Assembly (NCBI GenBank): GCA_003427395.1
Contig: BFEA01000077.1
Span: 1,515,376-1,579,375 of the forward strand
Direction of reading: 5' to 3'
Source: Chara braunii
Taxonomy: Eukaryota; Streptophyta; Charophyceae; Charales; Characeae
Length of the DNA stretch: 64,000 bases
How positions within the stretch are numbered: position 1 is the stretch's first letter; each line of letters starts with the position of its first letter. The notes below the pieces were generated by a model. It had not been told where the DNA came from and ran no database searches. It saw only the letters and a program-made list of their open reading frames with translations. The translations under genes and the position numbers were made by a program. Below are positions 33,528-45,100 of the stretch, piece by piece.

Positions 33528-33654
33528 ATAGGCCCTGCACACTAAGGGGTTCAACGACGTTTAAACTTTTGCTTAGAATAACAACTGGAAACTCTCGTTG
33601 TACAGGTATGTCAACACTTAGTTGATATCAAAGGACAACAAACGAGGGGCTGTG

Positions 33655-33714
33655 ACAAACTGTTTCGTCCGAGTTTCACCGACGCATCAGGAGGCTGAAC
33701 CCTCAACAGTCTGT
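33655..33714 (-). ncRNA. Hammerhead-ribozyme-like motif, copy 2 (type III)
   Basis: Minus strand. Helix III is 9 bp: ACAGACUGU (33714-33706) with ACAGUUUGU (33663-33655), one G-U. The nucleotide at the cleavage position is U (GUU triplet). Helix I is a perfect 4-bp hairpin GAGG-GUUCAG-CCUC (33704-33691). The core is CUGAUGC (33690-33684), with C in place of the usual A9, and GAAA is intact (33666-33663). Helix II closes with GUC/GAC. The loop of helix I is identical to copy 1. About 38 bp on the GAAA side (33632-33670) match copy 3 at 61.6 kb nearly perfectly, so these belong to one repeat family. The A9 change probably weakens activity. Confidence 0.7.
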
Positions 33715-33802
33715 AGAATCCCCTCACTGATTACACTGTAAGTGATAATCCACCTTAACCAAAATCAAAGTAGACTATCACTCACCCACACCAGATGGAA
33801 AA

Positions 33803-33837
<35 letters not shown>

Positions 33838-33838
33838 A
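33803..33838 (+). repeat. (CT)n(TA)n microsatellite
   Basis: CT run followed directly by TA run. Confidence 0.9.
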
Positions 33839-34238
33839 ATATAAAAAAAACACGCAGTTGATATCAGGCTACAAGAAACTTTCAATGAATTTGGCTGGCC
33901 TCCCGTTTTGATATGATAAAGGGTACGCACATAACTAGGATATCCTAATTGTTTCTGACCTTCTTGCTTCCTTTTTTGTCTGCAGAGACCTTGATCTAAT
34001 TGACTAGGAAGTGGGTTAGCTTTAGGACATGAGAAAATCTACTGTCGACACAAAGGACGTGGGGTATCTTTAGGACAGAACAAAACCTATTGTCAAGTCA
34101 ATCTGCTAGCACGAACTCGCCATTAGTAATTTTGACTTTCAAGTTGCACCACATGTTTACTGCAGGCTGTCGACGGTAAGGAAACCAACTGCAAGGTGCT
34201 CTCTCATTCAAGTTAGGCACTACAAAGTTGTATGCCTT

Positions 34239-34940
34239 ATACAGGGTTGCCAGACCGAACGTTACGGAGGCCCCTCTGCTGACCCCCGAACGCGTTCGGG
34301 TCCCCGTACGGGGCCCGAACCTGAAGGGGTTCGGACCCCGGAAAAGAATATTTTGGCACCTAAATATTTACTATGTTTTCCTGAATTTTGTTTTGCGAGT
34401 TCTTTGTGATGTAAGGTATGTCCCTCTTCATTTTGAAGCTGTTATGTTCAGCCAACAAAAAATGAAAAATCAGCAAAGATGGTGGTGTCAAAACTTGCTT
34501 GCCCACTCGCTAATTTGTTTTTTCTCTTTTCACTTTTGGTTTTTCCTTTATTTCGGGGCGTAAAAAGGATTATTATTTTTTCAAACTTTATTTGTAGATT
34601 CTCTATTATGTAAGGTACACATACGTAAATTTTCATGGCACTTGTCACAGCCAAAAGAAAATGAAAAATCGCCAAAGATGGTGGTGTCAAAAACATGCTC
34701 GCCCACTCAATGATTTCATTCTTGTTCTATTTTTTCTAATTTTTTTTATTATTATTTATTTCTAGTATTTGATTCTTATTTCAAATTTTCAATTTTTCAA
34801 AGAATTTGGATGCAACGTTGAGGCAAACGTTGTTTAGTTTAATCTTCTGCATAACATATATTTTTTTCAGGGGTGCCGAACGTTTGGGCGTTTGGGTTCG
34901 GGCGTTCGGCCCTTCTCGAACGCCATCAACCCTGTATATT
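34239..34940. mobile_element. Inverted-repeat element with internal duplication, about 700 bp
   Basis: The left end reads TATACAGGGTTGCCAGACCG and the right end, reversed, TATACAGGGTTGATGGCGTT. CAGGG-type ends are common in hAT-like elements. Both ends are rich in GAACG/CGTTC and GTTCGGG words. The middle holds a diverged direct duplication of about 110 bp: the word AAAGATGGTGGTGTCAAAA occurs at about 34478 and 34672, and GATGTAAGGTA / TATGTAAGGTA precede them. No intact protein frame and no clear 8-bp target duplication. Confidence 0.55.
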
Positions 34941-35099
34941 TATTTATTTATTTATTTATTCATTTATTTATTTACTGCCCACTTTTTCCCCGCAAAAAAT
35001 AAATAAATCATTGTGAAAAGAAAAACAAACAAACACCATTTCATCTTTTTTTTTCCGGTCTTCTTCTTTCTGTTTCTGTTTTCAAATTTTAACAACTAC

Positions 35100-35583
35100 A
35101 TTTTCAAATTTTGCCCGCTGCCTGCCCTGCATGCAGCATTGCACTGCCCGCCACCCCTCCCTCGTGTACCACTGCCAGAATGGGCGTGCAACCACTATCC
35201 GCCCCTCCTCTCTCTGTCTTCTCCTCCCCGGCCGCCTGGGCTACATCGGCAGCGCACTGGTCCACCAATCGTGTACCGCTAACCACACCCACCTCCTCCT
35301 GCATGACTGTGTCTCCACCTCCCGCCGACTGCCCCTGCTCTACTGTGTCTCCACCCCTCACTGCCTGCTCCTGCACGACCGTCTGTGCACCTCCCACCAC
35401 ACCATCCAACACGCCTGTAGCTAGTCATCCATCTGAAACACTCCTTCCCGCAATGCCCGTGCACCCCGTCTCCAACGCGCATCTGGCATACATCTTGCGT
35501 GCTATGGCCTGTGTGCGTTGGTCCACATCCGCTAGGGCCTTGGACCTGCTGGCCGCCTACTCGTCCTCGCTGCCCTCTTGAGC
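35100..35583 (+). CDS. 156-residue Pro/Thr/Ser/Cys-rich frame, doubtful
   Basis: The frame 35111-35581 is built from imperfect repeats such as CMTVSPPPADCPC, CSTVSPPLTACSC and CTTVCAPPTT and has no known domain. The final 30 residues (LAYILRAMACVRWSTS) are less repetitive. The opposite strand is also open (Gly/Val/Glu-rich), which weakens the case. It could be a fragment of an element-encoded or cell-wall-type protein, or composition alone. Confidence 0.2.
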
Positions 35584-35654
35584 TATGAATCCCCCGTGGC
35601 CGCGGCCAGGGACGGGCAAGGCCGCGCCCCCGAAGCCATGAAAATAAATAAATA

Positions 35655-35945
35655 AAATAAAATCAGTTTTATAACCTCGCTGTTCCACCAGTGCTGACCA
35701 TACGTATACAGAACAAACCACAGCATTGATCAATCCAGCAATTAGAATTGACAGTAGACACAAGGTGAGTTCAACAGCGTACCTGATCGCGCATACTCTC
35801 TCTCTATACGCACACACACGCACACAATCAGTTTTTTAAATGTTCGAACCTCGCTGTTCCACAAGCGTTGACCATACATAGAAGAAACCACAGCATTGAA
35901 ATCCAGCAAGCCAGTTAGAATTGACAGTAGCCGCAAGGTGAGTGG
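35655..35945 (+). repeat. Tandem duplication, about 175-bp period
   Basis: Two copies share AATCAGTTTT, CCTCGCTGTTCCAC, TGACCATAC, CCACAGCATTGA and TTAGAATTGACAGTAG..CAAGGTGAGT. They begin near 35660 and 35826. No coding evidence. Confidence 0.75.
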
Positions 35946-36045
35946 GCACGTCTAAGAATCACTCGTCATCGTCTATTTTTTGAGTCCCTGCAATACTGCA
36001 AGTGGGGGGGAGCACTCTCTTCAGAGTGTGTGTGCTGGTGCATAC

Positions 36046-37230
36046 CCCATGGGTGATGGCGGACATTCGTCAGAGTGGCTTCCTGCCTCCAAGGGTGTCT
36101 ATTCCAGCAGGCTCTGAGATTCCACTTGTGCTATGAGTAGCTGATGCAACCGTCTGTGTGTCCAATTTCTGATAGCCATCTGCTTGTCATGTCTCTCTTC
36201 ACAGCTTTTTTTTTGTGCATCCTAACTTCCTTGTCAGTTTGGACTTGTGCATCACTGAATTGTTTCCTTGCCGCCCGTCCACGCCCTGCAGTTTGCTTGT
36301 GTTCTGTGCAGTTTAGCTGCTTTGTCAGCGCCACCCTGTGCTTCACTGTGATGTTTAGTTGCTACCCTTCCCCTTACCTGTCTTGCCGCGGAGTTTGCTT
36401 TTGTTCTGTCTAGTTGTGCTGACCCCTTACCATGTTGCACTTGCGGTGTTGCCTCCTGGCTGTCAACTCTCGACAGGGGTTAGAATCATATCACACACAG
36501 CCCGCACACACTCATCTATATGCACCCTCCACCACACACACACACACCCCTGCTCCCAAGATGCCAACCCCACCTAAAAAGATGCCAACCCCACCTAAAC
36601 GAGAAAGGAATCAGGTAGGGACTTCCAATCTTCTCCATGAATCCTCCAGCGCATTCAGCTAGTACTTGGACCAAACGGACGACGGGATAGAGGACAACGT
36701 AAGGAACATGGTTTTTTCTTATTTCAAAGGGTTATATTGTGTTCGTGTTCTTCTGTCCCTTCTTTTTTGGCCTATTTGTTTTTTTTTTTATACGAGTCCT
36801 ACGAGCCTATATTTGATGTTTCCAACGTTTTCCAGTGTTGCTTGTGGTGACACCACAAAAATAGCAATTCTTTGGCTATCTGTCAACCATCCCTCCAGAA
36901 TCACACAGTTGAGTGAGTGTTTAATAGTCCATTACTTGTTCTGTGTCCGAGTTACGCGCAGGGATTACTAACCACTTTAAAACAGCCAGTTTTTTAATGC
37001 GCAAATCCATGGCACGAGGAACATCTGAAACCATAGGTGGCCGGTCCGCTACGTCTTTCATACTGCTGAAGTAGACCACCATGGCAAGGCTGTAAATCAT
37101 TCCAAGGGAAGTACAGTTGACATCAGAGGGTTCCCGGTACTACAAAGGGTTGCAAAAAGATGATCGAGGAATGCTTTGCAGACAAGATTTCCTCGTGCCC
37201 CCTCCTTTACACACAATTACATTGCGCCCC
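36046..37230. other. Diverged repeat C, then unannotated DNA
   Basis: Starts with a weak third copy of repeat C (ATGGGTGATGGCGGACATTCGTC). A CACACA-rich segment lies at 36525-36548, followed by a direct 18-bp doublet (ATGCCAACCCCACCTAAA twice, 36561-36598). A plus-strand stretch at 37120-37200 (SRYYKGLQKDDRGMLC) reads like protein but is too short to place. Confidence 0.35.
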
Positions 37231-37264
37231 TCTCTCTCTCTCCTTCACACACAATCACATTGTG

Positions 37265-37302
<38 letters not shown>

Positions 37303-37303
37303 A
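37228..37303 (+). repeat. CT/CA compound microsatellite
   Basis: A short unit ending CCTCTCTCTCTCT..ACACAATCACATTG is repeated, then CT passes into (CA)n. Confidence 0.85.
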
Positions 37304-37304
37304 G

Positions 37305-39580
37305 CAGAATAGCTCATGAATTAAATTATGCTCGCCTTGCAGAAACTGGATGAAATTGTAACGAGGCAATAATCTTAAACAACCAGTACCTCGCTCAGCC
37401 ATCAAGTCCGAGGTTCGGACTACCGGTAGCCCGATCATTCCCGAGCCTTGGACAACCACTACTGTAGTACATAACGAAAAAAAAAAAAAAAAAAACACAA
37501 AAAAGTTGAAAAACCACAATAAAACGTACAACATTCTGCGAAAAAAAAAATAAAAATAAAAAAAATCAGACAAGCCCAACGAGAATGCATCTTCCTCGAC
37601 AACGAGGAGGATTCATTCTCGTGGCAGGAGAGAGAGAGGGCGTCAGAGTGTCTGACACCGAGTTGGTGCGCCAAACTCGGAGAGAGAGAGATGGGCTCTT
37701 TTAAAAATAAAAAAATAAAAAATAATAAGAAAAATGAACGCGGCAAATTCGATTCCGTGTTCAAACGCCAATTCGAATGCGACCGCGCATTCATGGCATT
37801 CAAACGGTCACATGGTCAGTGTAACAATCAAAAACACATCGAAGCACATGACATCACAGAATTGTCATTTACCACCCTGATGAGCACACCCAGTAATCAT
37901 CCATTTTGCAATAACCAGGCCACCATGTGTACATCGATATGTGCTCTTTTTCCTCTTCTTCCAGCATTCGAAGATCTTTCTTCCCTCCTGAGCTTGCCCC
38001 TCCACATCTCCAATACACCTCCGTGAGTAGACAAACAAATTTGCATTGCGGGAGTTCAGGGACTCATCACGCATTTACTCTTCACAGACCTTCTCCTTGC
38101 TTGTCCACGTGATTTTGACGAGTGAGAAATGTTCAGCTTGTATCAAGTACATGCACGAATACCTTCTCAATATACTACTTCAGATATTCTGCCGTACATA
38201 CTTCTGCAGTTTACGTTCTACAGATACCTTTAATGATGTAGATGCACTACTTATGGGCGAGTATTCTGCACCAAAGATCTAAGTGGAGCAACACGTCGTA
38301 TACTACTGCGCTATGATTTAGTGAGAGAACTGTTGTGTGTGCCATGTTCCCCATGTGTACACAGTCGCGCACAGCCCATAGACAGGTGTACACATTCCAT
38401 GTCCGCAAAGGGCCCATGCATAAATGCTGTGCAACACCCGGTTCTACAAGACATGTTTCACAACACTGCGTTCAAAAAGATCGGTTCCGCGGTAGGTTCG
38501 ACAGCACACCATATTTTCTTCCAGTGTTTCGACTTTTTTCAACCATCATCACTGCTCTGACTGGACCAGCCACACTCAATTGCTTGCCGGTTTAACTAAC
38601 CCCACATCCGGGAAAAACAACGTTAATTTTCTATAACAACAAACGCGCAGAAAAGGCCCAAAGAGCCTCCGCTTAGATTTTTGCTCCGATCCCAGCCTGG
38701 TAACAAACTTGTTCTGGGAGGAGAGACGATGGCGATGATTTTTTTAGCAGCAAAGACCCACAAGAGGCAGGCTCCTTGCCACAGCTCTCCCTGGCGCTCT
38801 TGCTGCTCCCTTGGTTTGGCGGCGAATCGCAACGAGGCCTAAAGGCCCTAAACCAGGAGAACCTACGCTGTTCCAAACAACTTTTGGGACTAGCTTCCCT
38901 GTTCCAAAGAGTTTTGGCCAGTTCATCTGAACAGGTCTTAGCAAGGATGAAGATCCAATCCGCCCCAAAGTTTGCTGAAATACAGGAGACCCTTCGTCGG
39001 TTTACGAGGGTGCTAAACACGCTTAGACCACGGTACGCAACAAGATCAAATGAGAAACTGGATTTGGAGGGAACAACGCAAGGAAATAACAAACAGACTC
39101 ACAGAGCAATAATCGCGTGAGCAAAGACTGAAAGAAAGGGAGCATACTGACCTGTCGGGACCACCTCATGCCCGGTCTGCCACATCCGTAAGGCAGCACC
39201 ACCAAAGGACAAAAGAGGAAATATTCACAGGCATCCGCACTCGCTGTCCCATATCCATTAGGCACCGCAGGCTGATAACAAAGAAAATCTTACAGGCCTC
39301 GACCCTGCCCTCCGGCATCCTAGCCCCTGCCACCGAAAATAACAACGAAAACGAAATACGAAGAAACAAGAAACGGGTACAGAGAGGTGGGAGGGCTGTT
39401 TCTCATGCCCCTCGGGAGAAACAGGTACCAAAAGGAACTGAACTTCAAATCTTCTGTTTCTGTTCTCTGTTCGCTTGTCCATTTATCTCGGCAGAGATGG
39501 GCGAATCCGAGGCACTAACTGCTGTCGGGCTTTTTTAAAAAGGGAAAAAAAAAAAAAAAGAATCATCCAAGTGAGGCCTA
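37305..39580. other. No gene identified
   Basis: Both strands are open over 38673-39120 (114 residues plus strand, 139 minus strand) with no recognised domain. The segment ACCTGTCGGGACCACCTCATG..CATCCGTAAGGC and the nearby CCCATATCCATTAGGC show weak internal repetition. A-rich runs lie at 37470-37497 and 39543-39560. Confidence 0.35.
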
Positions 39581-39582
39581 TT

Positions 39583-39690
39583 AGTGGAGGTGATAGGAGC
39601 ATCCCCCACTAATAGGACCCCGGAAGAGGATGTGGCTCCATTCCATTGGTGGGGAGCTGCACCAGCAGGAAAGTGGGTCCAGCATCCCCA
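39583..39690 (+). repeat. Repeat family A, copy with extended left part
   Basis: GAGGTGATAGGAGCATCCCC, then CACTAATAGG, then CATTGGTGGGGAGCTGCACC, then GTGGGTCCAGCATCCCC. It parallels the copy at 3090-3205 over its whole length. Confidence 0.65.
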
Positions 39691-40409
39691 TTTACAAAAC
39701 TGGTTCGGCAGCCTTTACGCGTCAGAGTCAGGGAAGCCACCCTTCAGGCAAGCTTTGCTAAGAACTTGCATTTGGATTTCGATAATAATAACTGTGTGTG
39801 AAAGGTTCATTTAGATATAGAAGTCGTTGCTAGTCGAATGGCATAGGAAAAGTTTCACCCAGTATACATTCTGCTGCACTTTCGCTAGTTCATTGGCAAC
39901 GCACAATGGCCTGCAAGTTCTCCGTTGCGCTTGGCTGAACAAAGCATAGGATGCACAACCTGCGGATGCAAAACAAATGCTGCGTCGATGAGTGAAAAGG
40001 CAAATTGATCGAGAAAGATCCACAGAAAGAAATACCCAGTATCCATCCACCAGCTCCATAGAGAGATGGTTCAAAGAACAATGAATTGCACGAGCAAAAC
40101 GAAAAACGAGACGGAAACATTTGAAAGTGAAATACAGAGGCACGGCAGTGGTGAAAGAGTCCTTCCCTATTAATGGATGAAGAGGCACACCTGGACGACA
40201 CGCTTTTTTATCATGAGAACCCAGACGACACATCTACCCGTCCATGTGGTCGAACCTCTGCGGCCCCGCTTCGCAGACGATATGTTGGAGGTCAGGACGC
40301 ATAAAAGACGAATGGCGTCATTCAAAGCCCACTTTGAATGAAGACGTGAACCATTCTTCAAGGGCGTACATGGCCCAAACCAAGGAAGGCCCTGCCACAA
40401 CAGCTCCCA

Positions 40410-40650
40410 ACCCCCCCCCCCCCCCCCCCTTAAACCCATCCCCCTCCAATTCCTGAGCAGAGAAAGCCGACCACATCGCGTCCTGGTACAGATGCACAAA
40501 AGCAAACGAGACATAGGGTTTCCGAACACACACACACAGCCTCTTATCAGGAAGCTATATGGTGAAAACACCCCTCTGTCGGCACCCCCTCGAAGATATA
40601 TCAGCTAAATTCTCCTCCCCCCCCCCCCCCCCCCCCNCCNCCCNCCGGTT
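40410..40650. repeat. Poly(C) tracts with ambiguous bases
   Basis: C runs at about 40410-40428 and 40616-40646; the second includes isolated N bases, a sign of sequencing trouble in the homopolymer. Confidence 0.9.
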
Positions 40651-41285
40651 ACCGCCTTCTGTCTCTGTGTATTCCTGGCATCTGGCCAAAAACCGCGAAC
40701 AACTCTTTCTAATAATTAGCACACTGCTCTGTTCCTCCATGCTTCCTGAAAAATGAGATAGCTGTTAACACCAGCACCTTTCAAACTTTCATTTTTCTCC
40801 AAGTTGAGTACTCTAATCCGGAATCGCACCAGCATCGTTCAGGTTTCCACAGACCAATGCACTTGACATCGGTACAAACCCAAGGGGTCTACCACAGCCA
40901 CGTAGAGTAGCACTGTCGTAGAGATCCGCTTCATATGCAACTCCCCTGTGTTCCGCCATGCTTCCCTCTCCGTCCGGAATCGCACCCCCTGGAGTTCTCT
41001 TGCTATCACCGAACACACTGTGCAGGATGGTAATGCCTTCGCTTCAACATTCTCTGTGCCCACGGACTCACAATTTCTCTGACCCGCCCCCCAGCTCCAA
41101 AACGACCCGACAAACAACCTTCAGCTCCCCCTCCTCACAGCGCCACCAAAAGAATGACAAACTCACTCTGCTTCTTCTCAGGGTGTGAATTGCAGCTCCT
41201 GAACATGTAATACTCTTGTTCAATGTTTCATTCATTGTCTTGATTTAGCTCCCCTCCCCCCCCCACCCACCCCCACTCATGTTCC

Positions 41286-41367
41286 CAATCACCCTTCTCG
41301 ACCAGACCGATATGCACCAAATGTCCCAACTAAACCGCACAGCAGCAATGCAGATGACCGCATCTCC
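41286..41367 (+). repeat. Left partner of a dispersed inverted repeat (about 82 bp)
   Basis: Contains CACCCTTCTCGACCAGACC, then ATGCACCAAATGTCCCAAC and AAACCGCACAGCAGCAATGC. Its reverse complement lies at 44425-44506 with only a few differences. This copy lies just past the stop codon of the minus-strand gene; the partner is in that gene's last intron. Confidence 0.85.
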
Positions 41368-41631
41368 CCTGTTCCCTCACCGACAAGAAAGACCAACCAA
41401 ACTACTAGGAGGAGCCTGGTTTTTACAGCTCCCACACTAACTACGTAACTGTACACTTCAGAACACTCAATGTAAGTCGTGCCACAATTTCCCCACACCC
41501 ATGCAGCAGACGAGTGTCGAGGACCTCTTTCAAGTCCCCCACACTAATGCAGCAGACGAGCATCGAGGACCCCTTTAGAAGGTTCCAATGGGATACACTT
41601 TCCCAAGGAGCCATGTCGGCATGGATGCCGT

Positions 41632-42126
41632 TCAGTAACTGCGGCCATAGTCTCCACCCCTCCCACCATAGTCGCGACCACCTGAATCTCCACCCCGTCC
41701 ACCAAAGCCCGGATAATCGCTACCTCCACCCCTGCCCGAGCTGTAGTCTGTGCTACCTCGGCCACCATAACTGTAGTCCCGTGACCCATACTCATCTCTT
41801 CCATAGCCTCCATTTGAAGTTCCGTACCCCCCAGCATCCGAGTAGGGATAGCTAGCTGCGCCGCCACCGCTGGAATAAGTGGCGCCACGATCATAGCCCC
41901 CACGGTCATACCCACCACTCCCACTCCGCTCATATCCACCCCCAAAGCTACCACCATAGCTTCCACCACTTCGTCCACCACCATAATTTGCTGGCTGTGG
42001 GCACTCTCTAGAGAAGTGTCCCTCTTCTCCGCAGTTGTAGCATTGTCCTCCGGGCCGTCCTGCTCCCATTCGACTACGACCTCCTGGAGGGGGGGCGACG
42101 GGGCAGTCCCTTGAAAAGTGACCAGT
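41632..42126 (-). CDS. Last exon: second CCHC knuckle and Gly-rich tail
   Basis: Acceptor TGTCAG|ACTGGTCAC. The exon completes the first zinc knuckle (TGHFSRDCP), then encodes APPPGGRSRMGAGRPGG and a full second knuckle CYNCGEEGHFSREC (C-x2-C-x4-H-x4-C). About 110 residues of Gly/Ser/Tyr/Arg/Asp repeats follow (GGYDRGGYDRG, RGGDYGRSY at the end), an RGG/YGG-type tail expected to bind RNA and be disordered. The stop is TGA at 41632-41634. Confidence 0.85.
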   Translation of the reverse strand, partial: TGHFSRDCPVAPPPGGRSRMGAGRPGGQCYNCGEEGHFSRECPQPANYGGGRSGGSYGGSFGGGYERSGSGGYDRGGYDRGATYSSGGGAASYPYSDAGGYGTSNGGYGRDEYGSRDYSYGGRGSTDYSSGRGGGSDYPGFGGRGGDSGGRDYGGRGGDYGRSY

Positions 42127-45100
42127 CTGACATTCACAGACCAAACAGCACAACCTCGTTAGAACTCACAAAGCGCTCTCCCAATGCAGAACACTTTTAC
42201 ACCACCATAATCTTAAGAAATCAGAATTCCATGCTCCCATTAGCAAATTTCAATCATTGACCGATAATAATACTCACACTGCCACGCATCAACAGCTGCA
42301 TCTCAATACGGTGTGCAAGTGGCCTCCAAAAGTTTCTACATCATGAAGTTCTGGGATTACTCCCCCAATCGAACTACCACTCCTAAGAGCAGAAAGAACA
42401 TGTTAAACAACCAGGTGTTCCCAGCGGTTCTTTTTTCAAAGCTGATTTTGCCCAGGCCTACGAAATCCAAACCATCGTGCCACACGATTATAAAGGCCCT
42501 GCCAGCCTTTCTGCGACGGGCACTCTGAGTCTTTCCACAGCCCTGCGTTATTCAGCAGGCATTTTCAAAAGGCTGGGCTGACAGCTACGTAGTGTTCTCA
42601 TTGTGAAGGCCTACGCCTTGCACCCCAGCAGGTAAGCGCATTCAGGGACCATGCATTTGCTGGATTGTTTTCACTGTGATCAACAACACTATTTCCAAGC
42701 ATGACCTTGCACAATTAGTTTAGGCAATTCTTTCGACAAACGACCTCTCCAAGGGTAGTCGAGGCCATCTTCATTGCACGCACTCCCCGAGTAATGCATA
42801 CAGTGATATGCCACATGCAAAATGCAAAATTACATCGCAACATGTAGTACACAAGCTGTCAGCACAGCGTTTGCACCCTCATCGCTACCGGCTACACTGC
42901 GTAGGCACAAACTGCTGACTGTAGGAATCGTCAGGCCCCAGAGACTTGCACTCATGACACAACTCCCACGTACACAGGGTACAGAAGGACACAAGCAAAT
43001 GGAAGACAAAATGTAACAGAGGGTAAGGAAAGGAGACAGGGAGCGATGGAGGGAGGGAAAGCAAAGTGTACAGAGGGGATTAAGGAACGAAAACAAGAGG
43101 AAATACCGAAGGGTGCATATCTCTAACATCAAACAGCTTAAAGATTTGTGAAGACGAAGAAGAAAACGGAGGGGTGGGGGGGGGGGAACAGACTCACTTC
43201 TCTGAGTTTTGTCCCTACTACCCTCCCAATCCCCAGCTCATCAAGGCCTGTCTGGGTTGGCCTCCGAAGGGCAAAAAATGTCCGAGACATTTTTGCAGGG
43301 GTGGTCAGGACCTAAAAAAACCACCTGGGCACCACCGATATTATTTCAATTTTTCACTTTTGTTTTTGGAAGGGGGGGCATCCAAACCTACCAGAGCAGA
43401 CACCGGACCATGGTACAAAATAGACACAGGAAAACAGGAGAGAAACACTTAAAAGAAGAACAGACAGATAAGGGAGAGGAGAGGAAATGAAAGAAAGCAA
43501 ATGAAAGGAAAATAATAAAGATAAGGGAAAAACAAAGCAAACGCAACGAACAGGCAGGGAATGAAACGGGTGAAGGCAACAAGCAACAAAATGAAACGGA
43601 CGGAAAGAGGCAGAATGGATGACAGAAACATGTACAATAGAGGAAAGAAGATGGAAGAGATGCTATGAAGGACAACGATAGAAGATAACGAGGAGAAAAG
43701 GAGAGGAAATGGAACCGCCGGACACATCAAAGGCAAGGAAGGAAAACAAAGGAAATGGGGGGGTACAGAAAGATCGATAGGAGAAACAAACCAACCTAAT
43801 GAAGGAAGCAAAGGGAGGCAAGGAAGAAGTCGAACACAACAAGGACAAATGAAAAATAGACGACCATCAAACTAGATCGACTATAGATCCCAGCAAAGGA
43901 AAGAGTGAAAAGAGGAAAGCACAAAAGGAGACCACAGAAAATGGACAAATGGAAAATGAACAGAAAGGGTCTACACCAACCGTCTACTTAACCATGCTCA
44001 GTTCGGGGAGCAGTACCCATGCTCTTCACACCTGGCGTGGGCTGGAAAGACCAGTCACCACTTCCGCAACCAGCCAGGAGGGTCAAGCCGACTACCTCAA
44101 TCGGTGTGCCTGAAGTATCCCACACATTAGGCTAGGGAATATAAGCTATTTTGAAGTATTCAATAGATTGATATGATATCTATTCTATGCATAGAATAGA
44201 TATCTATACTGTAAATATATATCTATAATATCTATAGACAATACAATATTCAACATTTATACAATATTTATTCATTTATATAATTAAAACCAGGCACGAG
44301 AAGGCAACATGATGGGAAGAGATGGGACTGTAATGCGCCAGGAAAGCAAGGGAGGGATGGGGAAGGTAGACGCTACGGCATTGGAAATGAAGATTGGGGG
44401 GAGGGGGGGGGGGAAGGCGGCGGCAGAGATGCGGTATCTGCATTGCTGCTGTGCGGTTTAGTTGGGACATTTGGTGCATATCTGTCTGGTCGAGAAGGGT
44501 GATTTGGAAAATGAGTGAAAGGGAGGGGGGGGTCAAGGGAAGGAATGACAAGGTAGAGAAGAGAAAGATGCATAGGAAAAGCAAGGAAGGGACCTAAGGA
44601 CAGAGGGAAGAAAGGGAGCAGACAGCATCAGAAACAGGCAAGGACAGAGAGGAGGCCAAAGGCAGGGGGCGGAAGGGGGAGAGAGGCGCATGGGGGTCAA
44701 GTGAAGACAGCGGGCGTGAAAAAAACGAGTAAAAATTCGGACAGAGCCCATACTCACTCTCTGGTCGCACAAACCTTAACCCCCCCCCCTGCTCCATACA
44801 CACATAAGAGAGATGACGATAAAAGACTTAGAACAGAAGGCAGACACGCTTCGAACACACAAAATTGCCAGAATCTAGTTATCCGTGGAGCCAAATGCGT
44901 CCAACGAACACTCAGTGGCAATACCAATGCTTTGTCACATATGCTCTTCTGCTCCCTCTTATTCAAGGAAGAATAGTGCATCCCTTCACTCTATTATTGT
45001 TCCTATTGTTTCTGGTAATTCAGAACTAGACGAGGGGAGAGAAAAAAAAGCGAGCATGGAACAGACAGCACAATCACATAGCAGAGCAAAGAGAAGCAAG

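Noticed and set aside
43388-43848. Phe/Leu/Ser-rich minus-strand frames, possible membrane proteins
   Set aside because: Hydrophobicity comes from the TTC/CTT codons of a purine-rich (plus strand) tract inside an intron.
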